Under the pieces are notes generated by a model that made no database searches, was not told where the DNA came from, and worked only from the letters and a program-made list of their open reading frames with translations. A stretch of 64,000 bases of DNA, taken from assembly GCA_963742725.1 (NCBI GenBank), contig CAVUMX010000001.1, positions 1,860,001 through 1,924,000 on the forward strand. The letters run 5' to 3'. Source of the stretch: CAVVAL01 sp963742725 (GTDB lineage Bacteria > Actinomycetota > Actinomycetes > Mycobacteriales > Cryptosporangiaceae). Position numbers and translations under genes: made by a program. This document shows, one piece after another, positions 12,736 to 20,542 of the stretch. Within the stretch, counting starts at the first letter, position 1, and every line of letters starts with the position of its first letter.

Positions 12736-13782
12736 ATGATCCCCGCCGAGGTGGGCCGGCGACCGGCGATCCAGCCACGGGACCGGCACGCCGCAACCCG
12801 GACGGTCGCGTACTTCATGATGGCCGGAGCGGCGTTCGTGGCTGTCCTGAGCGCCGTTGTGCCCGGCTACGGCGGCGACGGCGCCGTGGCCAAGGGCGCG
12901 ACCTATCTGGCCGGCGTCCTGCTGGCCGCCGGGGGCTGGATCTGCTGGCGGCACCCGGACCGGCTCCCGGACGCGTTCTGGGCCGCCGTCCCGACCGGCG
13001 CCGTCGCGCTCATCGGCGGGCTGAACCTCATCACCTCGGACGCCAGCGCCGGCGCGCAGCTCTTCTTCCTGTGGCCCGTGTTCTACGCGGCGACGTTCCT
13101 GCGGCGTGGCGTGCTCTACACCGTCCTGGCCTGCGTACTCGTCGCCGAGGCGGTGCTGGTGTACGCGCTGGAGAGCCCGGCCGAGGCGACCGTCGACCTC
13201 GCCGGCCTGATGACCGCCCTCACCATGGCCAGCGTCATCATCGTCACGCTGCGGCGCCGGCTGGACGATTTACTGGACTCGCTCGAAACCCAGGCGCTCG
13301 AAGACCAGCTCACCGGGCTGGCCAACCGGCGCGCGTTCGACAGGGACGTCGCCCAGGCCGTGGCACGGGCCCGGCGGACGCGCGAGCCGCTGTCGTTGCT
13401 GACGGTCGACGTCGACCACTTCAAGAGCGTCAACGACACCCGCGGGCACGCCGGCGGCGACCTGGCGCTCAAGGCCGTCGCCACGGCGCTCCGGGCCGCC
13501 GCTCGCGAATCCGACGTGCTCGCGAGGATCGGCGGTGACGAGTTCGTCGCCCTGCTCATCAACTGCGACGCACACGGCGCGCACCGGGTCGCCGTCCAAC
13601 TCCAGGCGGCCCTGCGCGACGACCTGACCCTCAGCATCGGCGCCGCGACGATGCCGCAGGACGCCGACGGCGTCGAAAGCCTGTCGATCGCCTCCGACGC
13701 GGCGCTGTACGACGCGAAACTCGGCGGCCGGGATCGGATCGTGTCCGCGTCCGACGTCCGGAACCGCCGCGCCGTGGAATAG
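12736..13782 (+). CDS. Membrane-bound diguanylate cyclase (GGDEF)
   Basis: A 348-residue protein. Six hydrophobic segments lie between residues 24 and 172, forming an integral membrane sensor of no named MASE class. A short linker helix leads to the GGDEF domain (about 186-340). The active-site signature GGDEF is intact at 266-270, and an RxxD inhibitory site (RESD, 257-260) sits the usual five residues before it, so product feedback is expected. The enzyme should make cyclic di-GMP from two GTP. There is no EAL domain. In mycelial actinobacteria c-di-GMP controls development through BldD and WhiG/RsiG. Confidence 0.93.
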   Translation: MIPAEVGRRPAIQPRDRHAATRTVAYFMMAGAAFVAVLSAVVPGYGGDGAVAKGATYLAGVLLAAGGWICWRHPDRLPDAFWAAVPTGAVALIGGLNLITSDASAGAQLFFLWPVFYAATFLRRGVLYTVLACVLVAEAVLVYALESPAEATVDLAGLMTALTMASVIIVTLRRRLDDLLDSLETQALEDQLTGLANRRAFDRDVAQAVARARRTREPLSLLTVDVDHFKSVNDTRGHAGGDLALKAVATALRAAARESDVLARIGGDEFVALLINCDAHGAHRVAVQLQAALRDDLTLSIGAATMPQDADGVESLSIASDAALYDAKLGGRDRIVSASDVRNRRAVE

Positions 13783-13784
13783 CC

Positions 13785-13819
13785 GGTGGCCCCGGGCGGA
13801 CTGCCTGCCCGGGGCCACC
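13785..13819. terminator. Bidirectional terminator hairpin
   Basis: A perfect 13-bp stem (13785-13797 with 13807-13819) with a 9-base loop lies between the convergent diguanylate cyclase and acidic-protein genes. It has no clear U tract, as is common in high-GC genomes. Confidence 0.8.
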
Positions 13820-13830
13820 TGGTTCCCTAC

Positions 13831-14709
13831 CTACTGGTTGTAACCGCGGATGTCCTGCTCGATGAGCTGCTCGTCGGCGTCCGCGTCCTCGTCGGCGTCA
13901 GCCTCGGCGGCCTCGTCCTCGGCGGCCTCGTCGGCGTCCTCTTCCGCAGCCTCGTCGGCTTCGTCAGCGTCTTCCTCGGCGGCGTCCTCTTCGGCAGCGT
14001 CCTCGTCAGCGGCGTCCTGCTCCTCGGCGACACACTGCTCGACCAGGTCGGCGTTCTTCTGCGCCTTCTTGGCGATCTTCACGGCCTCCTTGGCCAGCTC
14101 GATCTCCTCGGCGGCAGCTTCCTCACCCTGCTCGGCGATGAGCGCCTTGGCGGCGTCCACCGCAGCCTGGGCCTTCTCGGCGGCCTTCTCGGCGGCGTCG
14201 GCGAAGGCCTCCTCGACGGCCTCGTCCTCGTTGGCCGCGTCCTCTTCGGCAGCGTCCTCGTCCTCGGCGGCGTCCTCTTCGGCGTCTTCCTCAGCCGCGT
14301 CCTCGTCGGCCGCGTCCTCGTCGACGGCGTCCTCTTCCGCCGCGTCCTCTTCCGCTGCCGCGTCGTCCTCGACGTTCGCGTTCTTACCGTGCGCGGCGGC
14401 CGCGTCCTCCTCGGCTGCCTCGTCCTCGGCCGCGTCCTCGGCGTCCTCCGCGGCGTCTGCCTCGTCGGCGTCTGCCTCGTCCGCCTCGTCGACGGCGTCT
14501 TCCTCGGCCTCGTCCTGTTCAAGCTCGGCGACCGCGGCCCTGGCCTGCTCCAGCACGGCCGCGCAGTCGATCTCCTGCTTGTTGCCGCCGCCCTGGCCCG
14601 CCGAAGCGACCCCGACTCCGGCCGCCATGAGCGCGACGACTACTGCCGCACCGGTGACAATTCCTATGAGGCGCTTGCGTTTCGCCGTACCGTCGATTTC
14701 TTCCTGCAC
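13831..14709 (-). CDS. Exported, extremely acidic Ala/Glu/Asp repeat protein
   Basis: A 292-residue protein from GTG 14709, with AAAGGTGA just upstream. A short basic N-terminus (TAKRKRL) and a hydrophobic helix (about 15-35) form a signal anchor or signal peptide. Most of the rest is low-complexity Ala-Glu-Asp built from EEDAA/DEADE-like units, in two blocks around a middle helical segment (about residues 165-230) that is richer in Lys. Only two cysteines are present (EIDCAAVLEQ and LVEQCVAEE), roughly bracketing the repeats. The predicted isoelectric point is very low. Cation binding at the cell surface or a cell-wall spacer role are possibilities; I recognise no family. Confidence 0.75.
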   Translation of the reverse strand: MQEEIDGTAKRKRLIGIVTGAAVVVALMAAGVGVASAGQGGGNKQEIDCAAVLEQARAAVAELEQDEAEEDAVDEADEADADEADAAEDAEDAAEDEAAEEDAAAAHGKNANVEDDAAAEEDAAEEDAVDEDAADEDAAEEDAEEDAAEDEDAAEEDAANEDEAVEEAFADAAEKAAEKAQAAVDAAKALIAEQGEEAAAEEIELAKEAVKIAKKAQKNADLVEQCVAEEQDAADEDAAEEDAAEEDADEADEAAEEDADEAAEDEAAEADADEDADADEQLIEQDIRGYNQ

Positions 14710-15156
14710 CTGATTTCACCTTTCCCATATACCCGAAAGACGTTCTGCGGACCGCGGGGTAATCCGGTCGCATCGCACGGCGAGGTCAGCTTCGGGCACG
14801 CCGAATAGCCCAGGGTCGTCCGGGCTGTGTCCTGCGATGTGTTGACGCGAATTACCAGCTCAGCGGCTTACGGCCCGCGCCGGGGCCCTGGTGGACGAGC
14901 TGCTTCCAATACCTGTCGGTCTTCGCCTGCGTGCATCCTGGTCGGCCTCCGTGTCGTCTACTCCCACGACCCGCACCTACCGGTCGGCGGCGATACCTCC
15001 ACGTTCTCTCTCGCTTCTTCGGCGCTCGGGGAAAGGTACGGCGCTCGCGTCGGCGGGGTTCAAAGAGAGCTGTGACCATATTGACCCGATTCCAAGGGGT
15101 GGCCACACTAGCGCCCCCACCTGGGACAACGTCCCACCCACAGCCGAGGAGTCGAC
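14710..15156. other. 447-bp non-coding gap
   Basis: No convincing gene is present. It holds the upstream regions of the acidic repeat protein (minus strand) and of the trypsin remnant (plus strand). A minus-strand frame ending at 14852 reads like the true C-terminus of a lost gene (TDRYWKQLVHQGPGAGRK) but has no credible start, so it may be another remnant. Confidence 0.4.
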
Positions 15157-15486
15157 ATGCGCCGCACACGCTTGATCGCACTACTCGCCGCCGCGTTCGT
15201 GACCTGGGCTTCCAGCCCTGTCCACGCGGATTCCCCTCGACAGCACGCCGCCGGCACGCACCAGGACGGCCCGGTCACGCCGAGCATCGTCGGCGACGGG
15301 TACGCGTCCAACGCGCCATGGGCCGCCGCCCTGTACTACAGCACGCGCCGCTCGCCAGCTCCGATCCGCCGATCGGGTCCACCAACAACATCTACGGCTG
15401 GGGTCACGGTCGAGCCGGGCGAGAACGCGCCGATGTCCGACTGGCTCAAGACCGGAACGGTCCTGGATCCGCAGCGTCTCGGGCGT
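15157..15486 (+). pseudogene. Decayed secreted trypsin-like serine protease
   Basis: An ATG at 15157 opens a signal peptide (MRRTRLIALLAAAF...HADS) and a mature start of chymotrypsin type (PSIVGDGYASNAPWAAALYYS), the equivalent of IVGG. The segment that should hold the catalytic His and Asp is then gone. The next recognisable piece, SSDPPIGSTNNIYGWG, lies in a different frame. A third piece, VEPGENAPMSDWLKTGTVLD, returns to the first frame. The homology then stops where the FHA-HTH gene on the other strand ends, so the Ser region is missing too. At least one internal deletion and two frame changes make it a pseudogene. Confidence 0.75.
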
Positions 15487-16065
15487 CTAGACGGCGCCGC
15501 GACGGACGGCCTCGCTCGCGAGGTGCGAGCGACGCCGTTCCTCGTTCGCGTGCAGTCCGAACTTGTCGTACAGGTTCGTCAGGTGCTTCTTCACGGCGCT
15601 CTCGCTCATGCCGAGTTCGGACGCGAGCCGCCGCACGGACGGCGGCTCGGGGAACGGCGTGCCGCCCTGGACGAACGGCCGGCAGAGGACGGTGATGACG
15701 TCGCGCTCGCGACGGGTCAGGTCGGGCGCCGGGGCCGGCGGCGCGGTCGTGACGGTCTGGGACACCGACTGGCCGGCCGGCGCCCGGAACACCAGCCGCA
15801 CGGGCCCGACCTCGATCCGGTCGCCGTCGCGGAGGATCTGCGCCTGGCGCAGCACGGCGCCGTTCACGGTCGTGCCGTTGGTACTGCCGAGGTCGCGGAT
15901 CGACCAACCGGACGCGAACCGCTCGATCACCGCGTGCAGCCGCGACACCTTCTTGCTGTCGATCGCCAGTTCGTTGGTCGGCGCGCGCCCGATCGTCAGG
16001 AGGCTGGCGGACAACGCCACCATGCGGACGGTTCCGTCCTGGTGGACCTCGAAGTACCCGTCCAC
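15487..16065 (-). CDS. FHA domain fused to a LuxR-like helix-turn-helix
   Basis: A 192-residue protein from GTG 16065, which shares one base with the stop of the upstream kinase (TAGTG). Residues about 20-90 are an FHA phosphothreonine-binding domain (TIGRAPTNELAI, VSRLHAVIE, DLGSTNGTTVNG). Residues about 110-190 are an HTH of the LuxR/GerE sort (LTRRERDVITVL; LGMSESAVKKHLTNLYDKFG). The arrangement suggests a transcription factor recruited by phosphothreonine on the adjacent kinase. It carries no receiver domain. Its 3' end has run into the remains of the trypsin gene. Confidence 0.85.
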   Translation of the reverse strand: MDGYFEVHQDGTVRMVALSASLLTIGRAPTNELAIDSKKVSRLHAVIERFASGWSIRDLGSTNGTTVNGAVLRQAQILRDGDRIEVGPVRLVFRAPAGQSVSQTVTTAPPAPAPDLTRRERDVITVLCRPFVQGGTPFPEPPSVRRLASELGMSESAVKKHLTNLYDKFGLHANEERRRSHLASEAVRRGAV

Positions 16066-17855
16066 TAGTCGCAGTGGCCGGCGGTCGTGGCAGTCACCGT
16101 CGTGCCGGCGCCGGTGAGGACCGCCGTCGCGGTCGTGCAGGTGCCTGCGGCGTTCACTGGCTTCGTCCACAGCTCGACCGGCTGCCCGCCCGCGTCCTCG
16201 TGGGTACGGACGCCCGCCCGCTCGCCGGTCGCCGTGAGCGCGACCTTCCACGTGCCGCTGGTGCCCAGCTGGTCGCGGTACTGCTTCCAGATCCACACGT
16301 ACGCCATCACCGACCTGCAGCCCGGCGACCAGTACTGCTTCACCGAGATGGCCTTGAGCCCGCCGACGTACGCGTACGCGGACTGCCCGACCTGGTACGC
16401 GTCGGCGTAGCACCGGCCGGCGGGCGCGTCGTCCTTGCTGGCCGGGCGCGGGACGCCACGTCCGACGAGCGCGGTCCTCGCCACGGTGCCCGAGCGGGCC
16501 ACGACGAAGTCCAGCGACGACTGCCGGTCGCCTGCCGCTTTCGGGGTGAACGTCACCAGCACGTCGCAGCGGCCGCCGGGCAGGAGTGACCGGCCCGAAC
16601 AGCGGTCGGCGGTGACGCGGAAGTCGGAGCCGGTGAGCGACGCGCTCGTCACCTGGACGGTCCGCTCGCCGTGGTTGCGGACCGTCACCGGACGTTCCTC
16701 CGGGTCGGCGCTCAGTTCCTGGCCGCTGAAGTCGACGGCGGCGGTGATGTCGAGACGGGTCGGCAGCGGCGTGAGGTAGGACCCGGCGGTGGCGAGCGAG
16801 ATCGCGACGACGCCGGCCGCGCCGACCGCCCGCTTCAGGCGCCGCCGTGGCGCCGGCGTGTGCTGGTGGGTGGCCGAGTACGCCATCGCCTGGCGGGCCC
16901 GGGCGCTGAGCGAGAGCCCGGGCGGTGAGTCCGGGTCGGCCGCGAGGTCGTCGAGCCAGGCGGCGTCGTCCGGGGCCGCGAGCGCGAGTTCGGTGACCGG
17001 CAGACCGGCGGTGGCCTGCGCGCGCTGGAGGTCCTCAGCGAGTTCCGCCGCGGACGCGTGGCGCTGCCCCGGGTCCTTCGCCAGAGCCCGTTCGAGCGCG
17101 GCGCAGACGAGGTGCGGGACGCCTTCGGGCCGCAGGTCGGGTACCGGGCTGGCCGCGATCCGGGCGAACACGGCGCTGGCCGGCTCGTCCCGCGTCGAGG
17201 CGAAGGCGGGGGTGCCCTTCAGCCACGCGAAGAGCGTCGAGCCGAGCGCGTAGACGTCCGAGGCGACCGACGCCGGCTCGCCCCGCAGGATCTCCGGCGC
17301 GGCGTGCAGCACGCTCGCCGTCACGCTGAGCGTGGCGTTGCCGACGACCTGCCGGGCCGGGCGGGCGAGGCCGAAGTCGGCCAGCTTCAGCACCCCGTAC
17401 CGCGAGATGAGGATGTTCTCGGGTTTGACGTCACGGTGCAGGACGCCCGTCAGGTGCGCGGATTCCAGCGCACCGGCGACGGCGATGCCGCCCGCGACGA
17501 CGTCCTGCCAGGTGCTGGCGCCGGCGCGGATCCGGTCGGCGAGCGACCCACCCTCCTCGTACGCCATGAGGATGTAGGAGTTGCCGAGCTCCGTGTGGCC
17601 CGCCTGGTACACGGTCGCGATGTTGGGGTGGCCTGAGAGCTGGCCCATGGCCTTCAGTTCGCGCTCGAACCGGACCCGGGAGGAATCGTCGAAGCGGTCG
17701 GCGGCCAGGATCTTGACCGCCACCGTGCGCGAGAAGGCTGGCTGCCAGGCGCGATAGACGACGCCGAATCCACCCCGGCCGACCTCGACCGCGTTCTCGC
17801 ACCCGCTGACGCCAAGATCCAGGCCGGCGACGGAACCGGATTCGTGGCGGCTCAG
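16065..17855 (-). CDS. Transmembrane Ser/Thr protein kinase with extracellular domains, apparent CTG start
   Basis: The first canonical start in frame (GTG 17723) would cut off the ATP loop. Extending upstream restores it: VGRGGFGVVY with G26, G28 and G31, then VAVK with K48. No ATG, GTG or TTG exists in this extension, which reaches an in-frame stop at 17894. A CTG at 17855 sits six bases after a perfect AGGGGAG, so I place the start there (596 residues). Other kinase motifs are intact: HRDVKPEN with D142, DFG with D160, and AAPEIL. A membrane helix is at about 344-362. Outside follow a choice-of-anchor/HYDIN-like Ig domain (TVRNHGERTVQVTSASL) and a Cys-bearing domain with WSPGCRSVM, weakly like DUF2690. 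Confidence 0.85.
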   Translation of the reverse strand: MSRHESGSVAGLDLGVSGCENAVEVGRGGFGVVYRAWQPAFSRTVAVKILAADRFDDSSRVRFERELKAMGQLSGHPNIATVYQAGHTELGNSYILMAYEEGGSLADRIRAGASTWQDVVAGGIAVAGALESAHLTGVLHRDVKPENILISRYGVLKLADFGLARPARQVVGNATLSVTASVLHAAPEILRGEPASVASDVYALGSTLFAWLKGTPAFASTRDEPASAVFARIAASPVPDLRPEGVPHLVCAALERALAKDPGQRHASAAELAEDLQRAQATAGLPVTELALAAPDDAAWLDDLAADPDSPPGLSLSARARQAMAYSATHQHTPAPRRRLKRAVGAAGVVAISLATAGSYLTPLPTRLDITAAVDFSGQELSADPEERPVTVRNHGERTVQVTSASLTGSDFRVTADRCSGRSLLPGGRCDVLVTFTPKAAGDRQSSLDFVVARSGTVARTALVGRGVPRPASKDDAPAGRCYADAYQVGQSAYAYVGGLKAISVKQYWSPGCRSVMAYVWIWKQYRDQLGTSGTWKVALTATGERAGVRTHEDAGGQPVELWTKPVNAAGTCTTATAVLTGAGTTVTATTAGHCD

Positions 17856-17913
17856 TGTCGTCTCCCCTGTGTTGATCTGGCGGGGGCGATACTACCGAGT
17901 ACGCGCGAGAGTC

Positions 17914-18405
17914 CTATAGCCAGTAATTGTCATGATCCAGGAAGAACTCGTCCCGTTCGGCATCGGTGAGAGACAGCTCACCTCGCCCCATCGCGACCAG
18001 CCCCTCGAAATAGCCTTCGCGCGGCGCGCCCGGCGTGAACAGCAGCAGCATCGACGCCTTCTCGCCGGACTCGTTCTTGAACCCGTGGATGCCGCCCTGC
18101 GGGACGTACAGGAAGTCACCGGCTGTGGCGTCCACCCATTCGGTTCCGTTGTAGAGGCGCACGGTGCCGGACAGGATGAAGAACGATTCGGAGATCGTCC
18201 GGTGGAAATGGGGGTCGGGGCCGGTCACGCCAGTGCCGAAGTCCCAGCGGTAGAGGCCGAACTCGCCGCCGGTCTGCTTGGTCGTGGCCAGGTAGTGGAC
18301 GGCGCCGCCGGTCGTCTGGATGAGGTCCGGCTCGGTGCCGTCAGGCCGCAGCGACGCGGTGACCTCGCCCGTCTCGCCGAAGTAGCGCGGCGGTGGGTAC
18401 GACAT
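17914..18405 (-). CDS. Cupin-domain protein
   Basis: A 163-residue single-domain cupin from ATG 18405, four bases after the stop of the VOC gene, so the pair is one operon. Cupin motif 1 is PDPHFHRTISESFFILSGTV with the metal ligands His, His and Glu. Motif 2 is DFLYVPQGGIHGFKN with the last His. This spacing fits small metal-binding cupins such as quercetin-dioxygenase-like proteins. With the VOC neighbour it may act on a small aromatic or keto compound, but the substrate is unknown. Confidence 0.85.
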   Translation of the reverse strand: MSYPPPRYFGETGEVTASLRPDGTEPDLIQTTGGAVHYLATTKQTGGEFGLYRWDFGTGVTGPDPHFHRTISESFFILSGTVRLYNGTEWVDATAGDFLYVPQGGIHGFKNESGEKASMLLLFTPGAPREGYFEGLVAMGRGELSLTDAERDEFFLDHDNYWL

Positions 18406-18409
18406 GCGC

Positions 18410-18787
18410 TCAGCCTCCATAGGGGACGGTGATGATCTCCAGGAAGTGCCCGCTGGGATCCTCCCAGTAGACCCCGCGACCGCCGTCGTTCGTGTTGAAC
18501 TCGCCAAGCCTGCGCTGGTACGGGTCCGCCCAGTACTTCAGGCCGCGTTCCCGGATCCGGCCGAAGATCTGGTCGAACTCCTCCTCGCTCACCAGGAACG
18601 CGTAGTGCTGCGAATGGACCTCGCCGTCGGCTTCCATGAAGTCGAGCGATACGCCGTTGCCGGCCTGGACGACGAGGAACCGCCCGAACGGGGCCGGAGC
18701 CGGCAGGCCCAGGATCTCGGCCATGAAGTTCGCCGACTCGGCCCTGTCGCGGACGTGGACGATCGTGTGATTGAGCTGGACGGTCAT
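18410..18787 (-). CDS. VOC (glyoxalase/dioxygenase-superfamily) protein
   Basis: A 125-residue vicinal-oxygen-chelate protein with two beta-alpha-beta3 halves: QLNHTIVHVRD near the N-terminus (first metal His) and GVYWEDPSGHFLEIITVPYG at the C-terminus (metal Glu). HYAFLV holds the central His. Members include glyoxalases, resistance proteins and extradiol dioxygenases, which cannot be told apart here. It is the first gene of a two-gene unit with the cupin. The DUF6343-like gene ends 7 bp upstream. Confidence 0.87.
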   Translation of the reverse strand: MTVQLNHTIVHVRDRAESANFMAEILGLPAPAPFGRFLVVQAGNGVSLDFMEADGEVHSQHYAFLVSEEEFDQIFGRIRERGLKYWADPYQRRLGEFNTNDGGRGVYWEDPSGHFLEIITVPYGG

Positions 18788-18794
18788 GTGCCAC

Positions 18795-19091
18795 CTATTC
18801 GAACAGGGAGGTGTGTTCCTCCGGGTCGTCCCGCCGCCGGGCGAGGCGCCGCCGCTGAACGACGATCACGTCCACTATGCCCACCACCGCCAGGGCCGCG
18901 GCGATCCACCCGGGCACGGGCAGGTCCGCGACGAACAGCAGGGCCGCGAGGACGGCGAAGAACACCACCCCGAACAGGGCCAGGACCAGGCGCAGGTTGA
19001 GAGCACTGTTCGGGTGCCCGACCGTCCCCTTGGCACCACGAGGCTGACCAGGAGTCATCCACTGGAGATACCCGCTCCGGCGCCGGGCCAC
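18795..19091 (-). CDS. Small two-helix membrane protein (DUF6343-like)
   Basis: A 98-residue protein from GTG 19091, preceded by GGAGG five bases away; an ATG at 19058 is possible but lacks a ribosome site. Two hydrophobic helices (about 33-53 and 59-80) follow ALNLRLVLALFG, and the tail is charged (RRRLARRRDDPEEHT). The pattern resembles the actinobacterial DUF6343 family, small membrane proteins of unknown role. A hairpin that ends hisS lies between it and hisS, so it probably has its own promoter. Confidence 0.7.
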   Translation of the reverse strand: MARRRSGYLQWMTPGQPRGAKGTVGHPNSALNLRLVLALFGVVFFAVLAALLFVADLPVPGWIAAALAVVGIVDVIVVQRRRLARRRDDPEEHTSLFE

Positions 19092-19107
19092 ACCCCGCCT
19101 CCGAAGT

Positions 19108-19147
19108 GTGTGGGATCTCGGGAGCTATAGGTCGCGAGATCCCACAC
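19108..19147 (-). terminator. Terminator of hisS
   Basis: A perfect 13-bp stem (19108-19120 with 19135-19147) and 14-base loop begin three bases after the hisS stop codon on the minus strand. Confidence 0.8.
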
Positions 19148-19150
19148 GCT

Positions 19151-20425
19151 TCACGAGGAGAGCGTGCGCTCGTCGCCGCGGACGACCGTGCCGCCGTCCA
19201 CCCGCAGGTGGACGAACGCCGGGTAGCCGGCCTTCTCCAGCCGGGTCAGCTGCGCCCCGAACTTGCCGCTGCGGCGGACCGTCTCGACCGCCCGCCCGTC
19301 GGCGCGCAGCTCACGCGCGGCGGCCAGCGCCTCGACGGCCGGCACGTCGGCCTCGACGAGCAGCGCGAGCGTGTCCCGCGTGGCCTCACGTTCGAGCAGG
19401 TCGACGATCCGTTCGAAGCCGATCGAGAAGCCGCACGCCGGGACGTCCTTGCCGAGCGACTTGCCGATCAGCTTGTCGTAGCGGCCGCCGCCGGCGACGG
19501 ATCCGGGCATGTCCGGGTGGCCCATTTCGAAGATCTGCCCGGTGTAGTAGCCCATGCCGCGCACCAGCGTCGGGTCGAACTCCCAGCTCAGCTGACCGGC
19601 GACGGCGAGCCGGTCGAGCCAGGCGACGGTGGTGGCCAGGTCTTCGACCGCCTCGGTGGCCATGGCGGGGAGCGCGTCAGCGAGCGCGTCAGCGATCTTG
19701 GCCGGCTCCGTCCCCCGGAGTCCCCGGATCTTGTCCAGGGCGACATCGATCGAGCCGGCCGGCAGGTCAAGACCGTCAAGCTCGCGGCGGACGCCGTCCC
19801 AGCCGATCTTGTCGAGCTTGTCCAGGACGATGAAGAACCCGTCCCAGCTGGCCTCGGGCAGGCCGGCGTCGGCGGCGAGCGCGGCGAGGAACCGGCGGTC
19901 GGACAGCCGGACGGTCGTACCTTCCAGCCCGATCGCCTTCAGCGCCTCGTTCGTGGCTTCGATCAGCTCGGCTTCCGCGAGGACGCTCGCCTCACCGATC
20001 ATGTCGATGTCGCACTGGTAGAACTGCCGGTACCGGCCCTTCTGCGGACGTTCGGCGCGCCACACCGGCCCCACCTGCAACGCCCGGAACGGCGTCGGGA
20101 GCTGCGCGTGGTTCTGGCCGTAGAAGCGGGTGAGCGGGACGGTCAGGTCGTACCGCAGTCCCAGGTCGACGAGGTCGCGGGTGGGCGTGCCGGCCTCGAT
20201 CGCGTCGGGGAGGCCACGCCGCAGCACCTGGTAGATCAGCTTCTCGTTCTCGCCGCCCTGGCCACCGGTCAGGCGCTCGACGTTCTCCAGCGCGGGCGTC
20301 TCGATCCGCTGGTACCCGAACCGCCGGTAGACACCCGTGATGGCATCCAGCACATGGTCACGGACCGCAACAGTGGCCGGGAGCAAGTCCCTCATACCGC
20401 GGGCCGGAGTGCTGTCGATCTTCAC
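19151..20425 (-). CDS. hisS: Histidine-tRNA ligase
   Basis: A 424-residue class II aminoacyl-tRNA synthetase, the normal length for bacterial HisRS. GTG 20425 is preferred because AAAGGAC lies upstream and the protein then begins KIDSTPARGMRDLLP. Motif 2 reads WRAERPQKGRYRQFYQCDID. The histidine-specific loop LVRGMGYYTGQIFEMG and the motif 3 region are present, followed by the anticodon-binding domain. It charges tRNA-His in the cytoplasm. It is flanked by terminators on both sides, so it is transcribed alone. Confidence 0.95.
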   Translation of the reverse strand: MKIDSTPARGMRDLLPATVAVRDHVLDAITGVYRRFGYQRIETPALENVERLTGGQGGENEKLIYQVLRRGLPDAIEAGTPTRDLVDLGLRYDLTVPLTRFYGQNHAQLPTPFRALQVGPVWRAERPQKGRYRQFYQCDIDMIGEASVLAEAELIEATNEALKAIGLEGTTVRLSDRRFLAALAADAGLPEASWDGFFIVLDKLDKIGWDGVRRELDGLDLPAGSIDVALDKIRGLRGTEPAKIADALADALPAMATEAVEDLATTVAWLDRLAVAGQLSWEFDPTLVRGMGYYTGQIFEMGHPDMPGSVAGGGRYDKLIGKSLGKDVPACGFSIGFERIVDLLEREATRDTLALLVEADVPAVEALAAARELRADGRAVETVRRSGKFGAQLTRLEKAGYPAFVHLRVDGGTVVRGDERTLSS

Positions 20426-20500
20426 GAGTCCATGTCCTTTGCCAGGGCCGGTAGGTGGTCGGACCAGCGTGGCATGCCGGACCCGGCGCGACAAAACAGA

Positions 20501-20536
20501 TAGCGCCCCGCACCTGGACACCGGTGCGGGGCGCTA
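20501..20536 (-). terminator. Intrinsic terminator after the secreted DUF3103-like gene
   Basis: A perfect 14-bp stem (20501-20514 with 20523-20536) with an 8-base loop. On the minus strand it is followed by a T-rich run (TGTTTTGT), a classical intrinsic terminator downstream of the gene ending at 20543. Confidence 0.9.
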
Positions 20537-20542
20537 CCGGAC

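Noticed and set aside
13850..14713. A Ser/Ala-rich 287-codon plus-strand frame
   Set aside because: It is antisense to the acidic protein. The minus-strand frame has a ribosome site, a signal sequence and a terminator after it; the plus frame has none.
14852..15181. Minus-strand gene ending at 14852
   Set aside because: The last 20-odd residues look protein-like, but the rest is Arg-rich shadow sequence and no start with a ribosome site fits; mentioned only as a possible remnant.
16065..17723. Ser/Thr kinase starting at GTG 17723
   Set aside because: That start removes the glycine loop, which is present and intact in the same frame just upstream behind a good Shine-Dalgarno.
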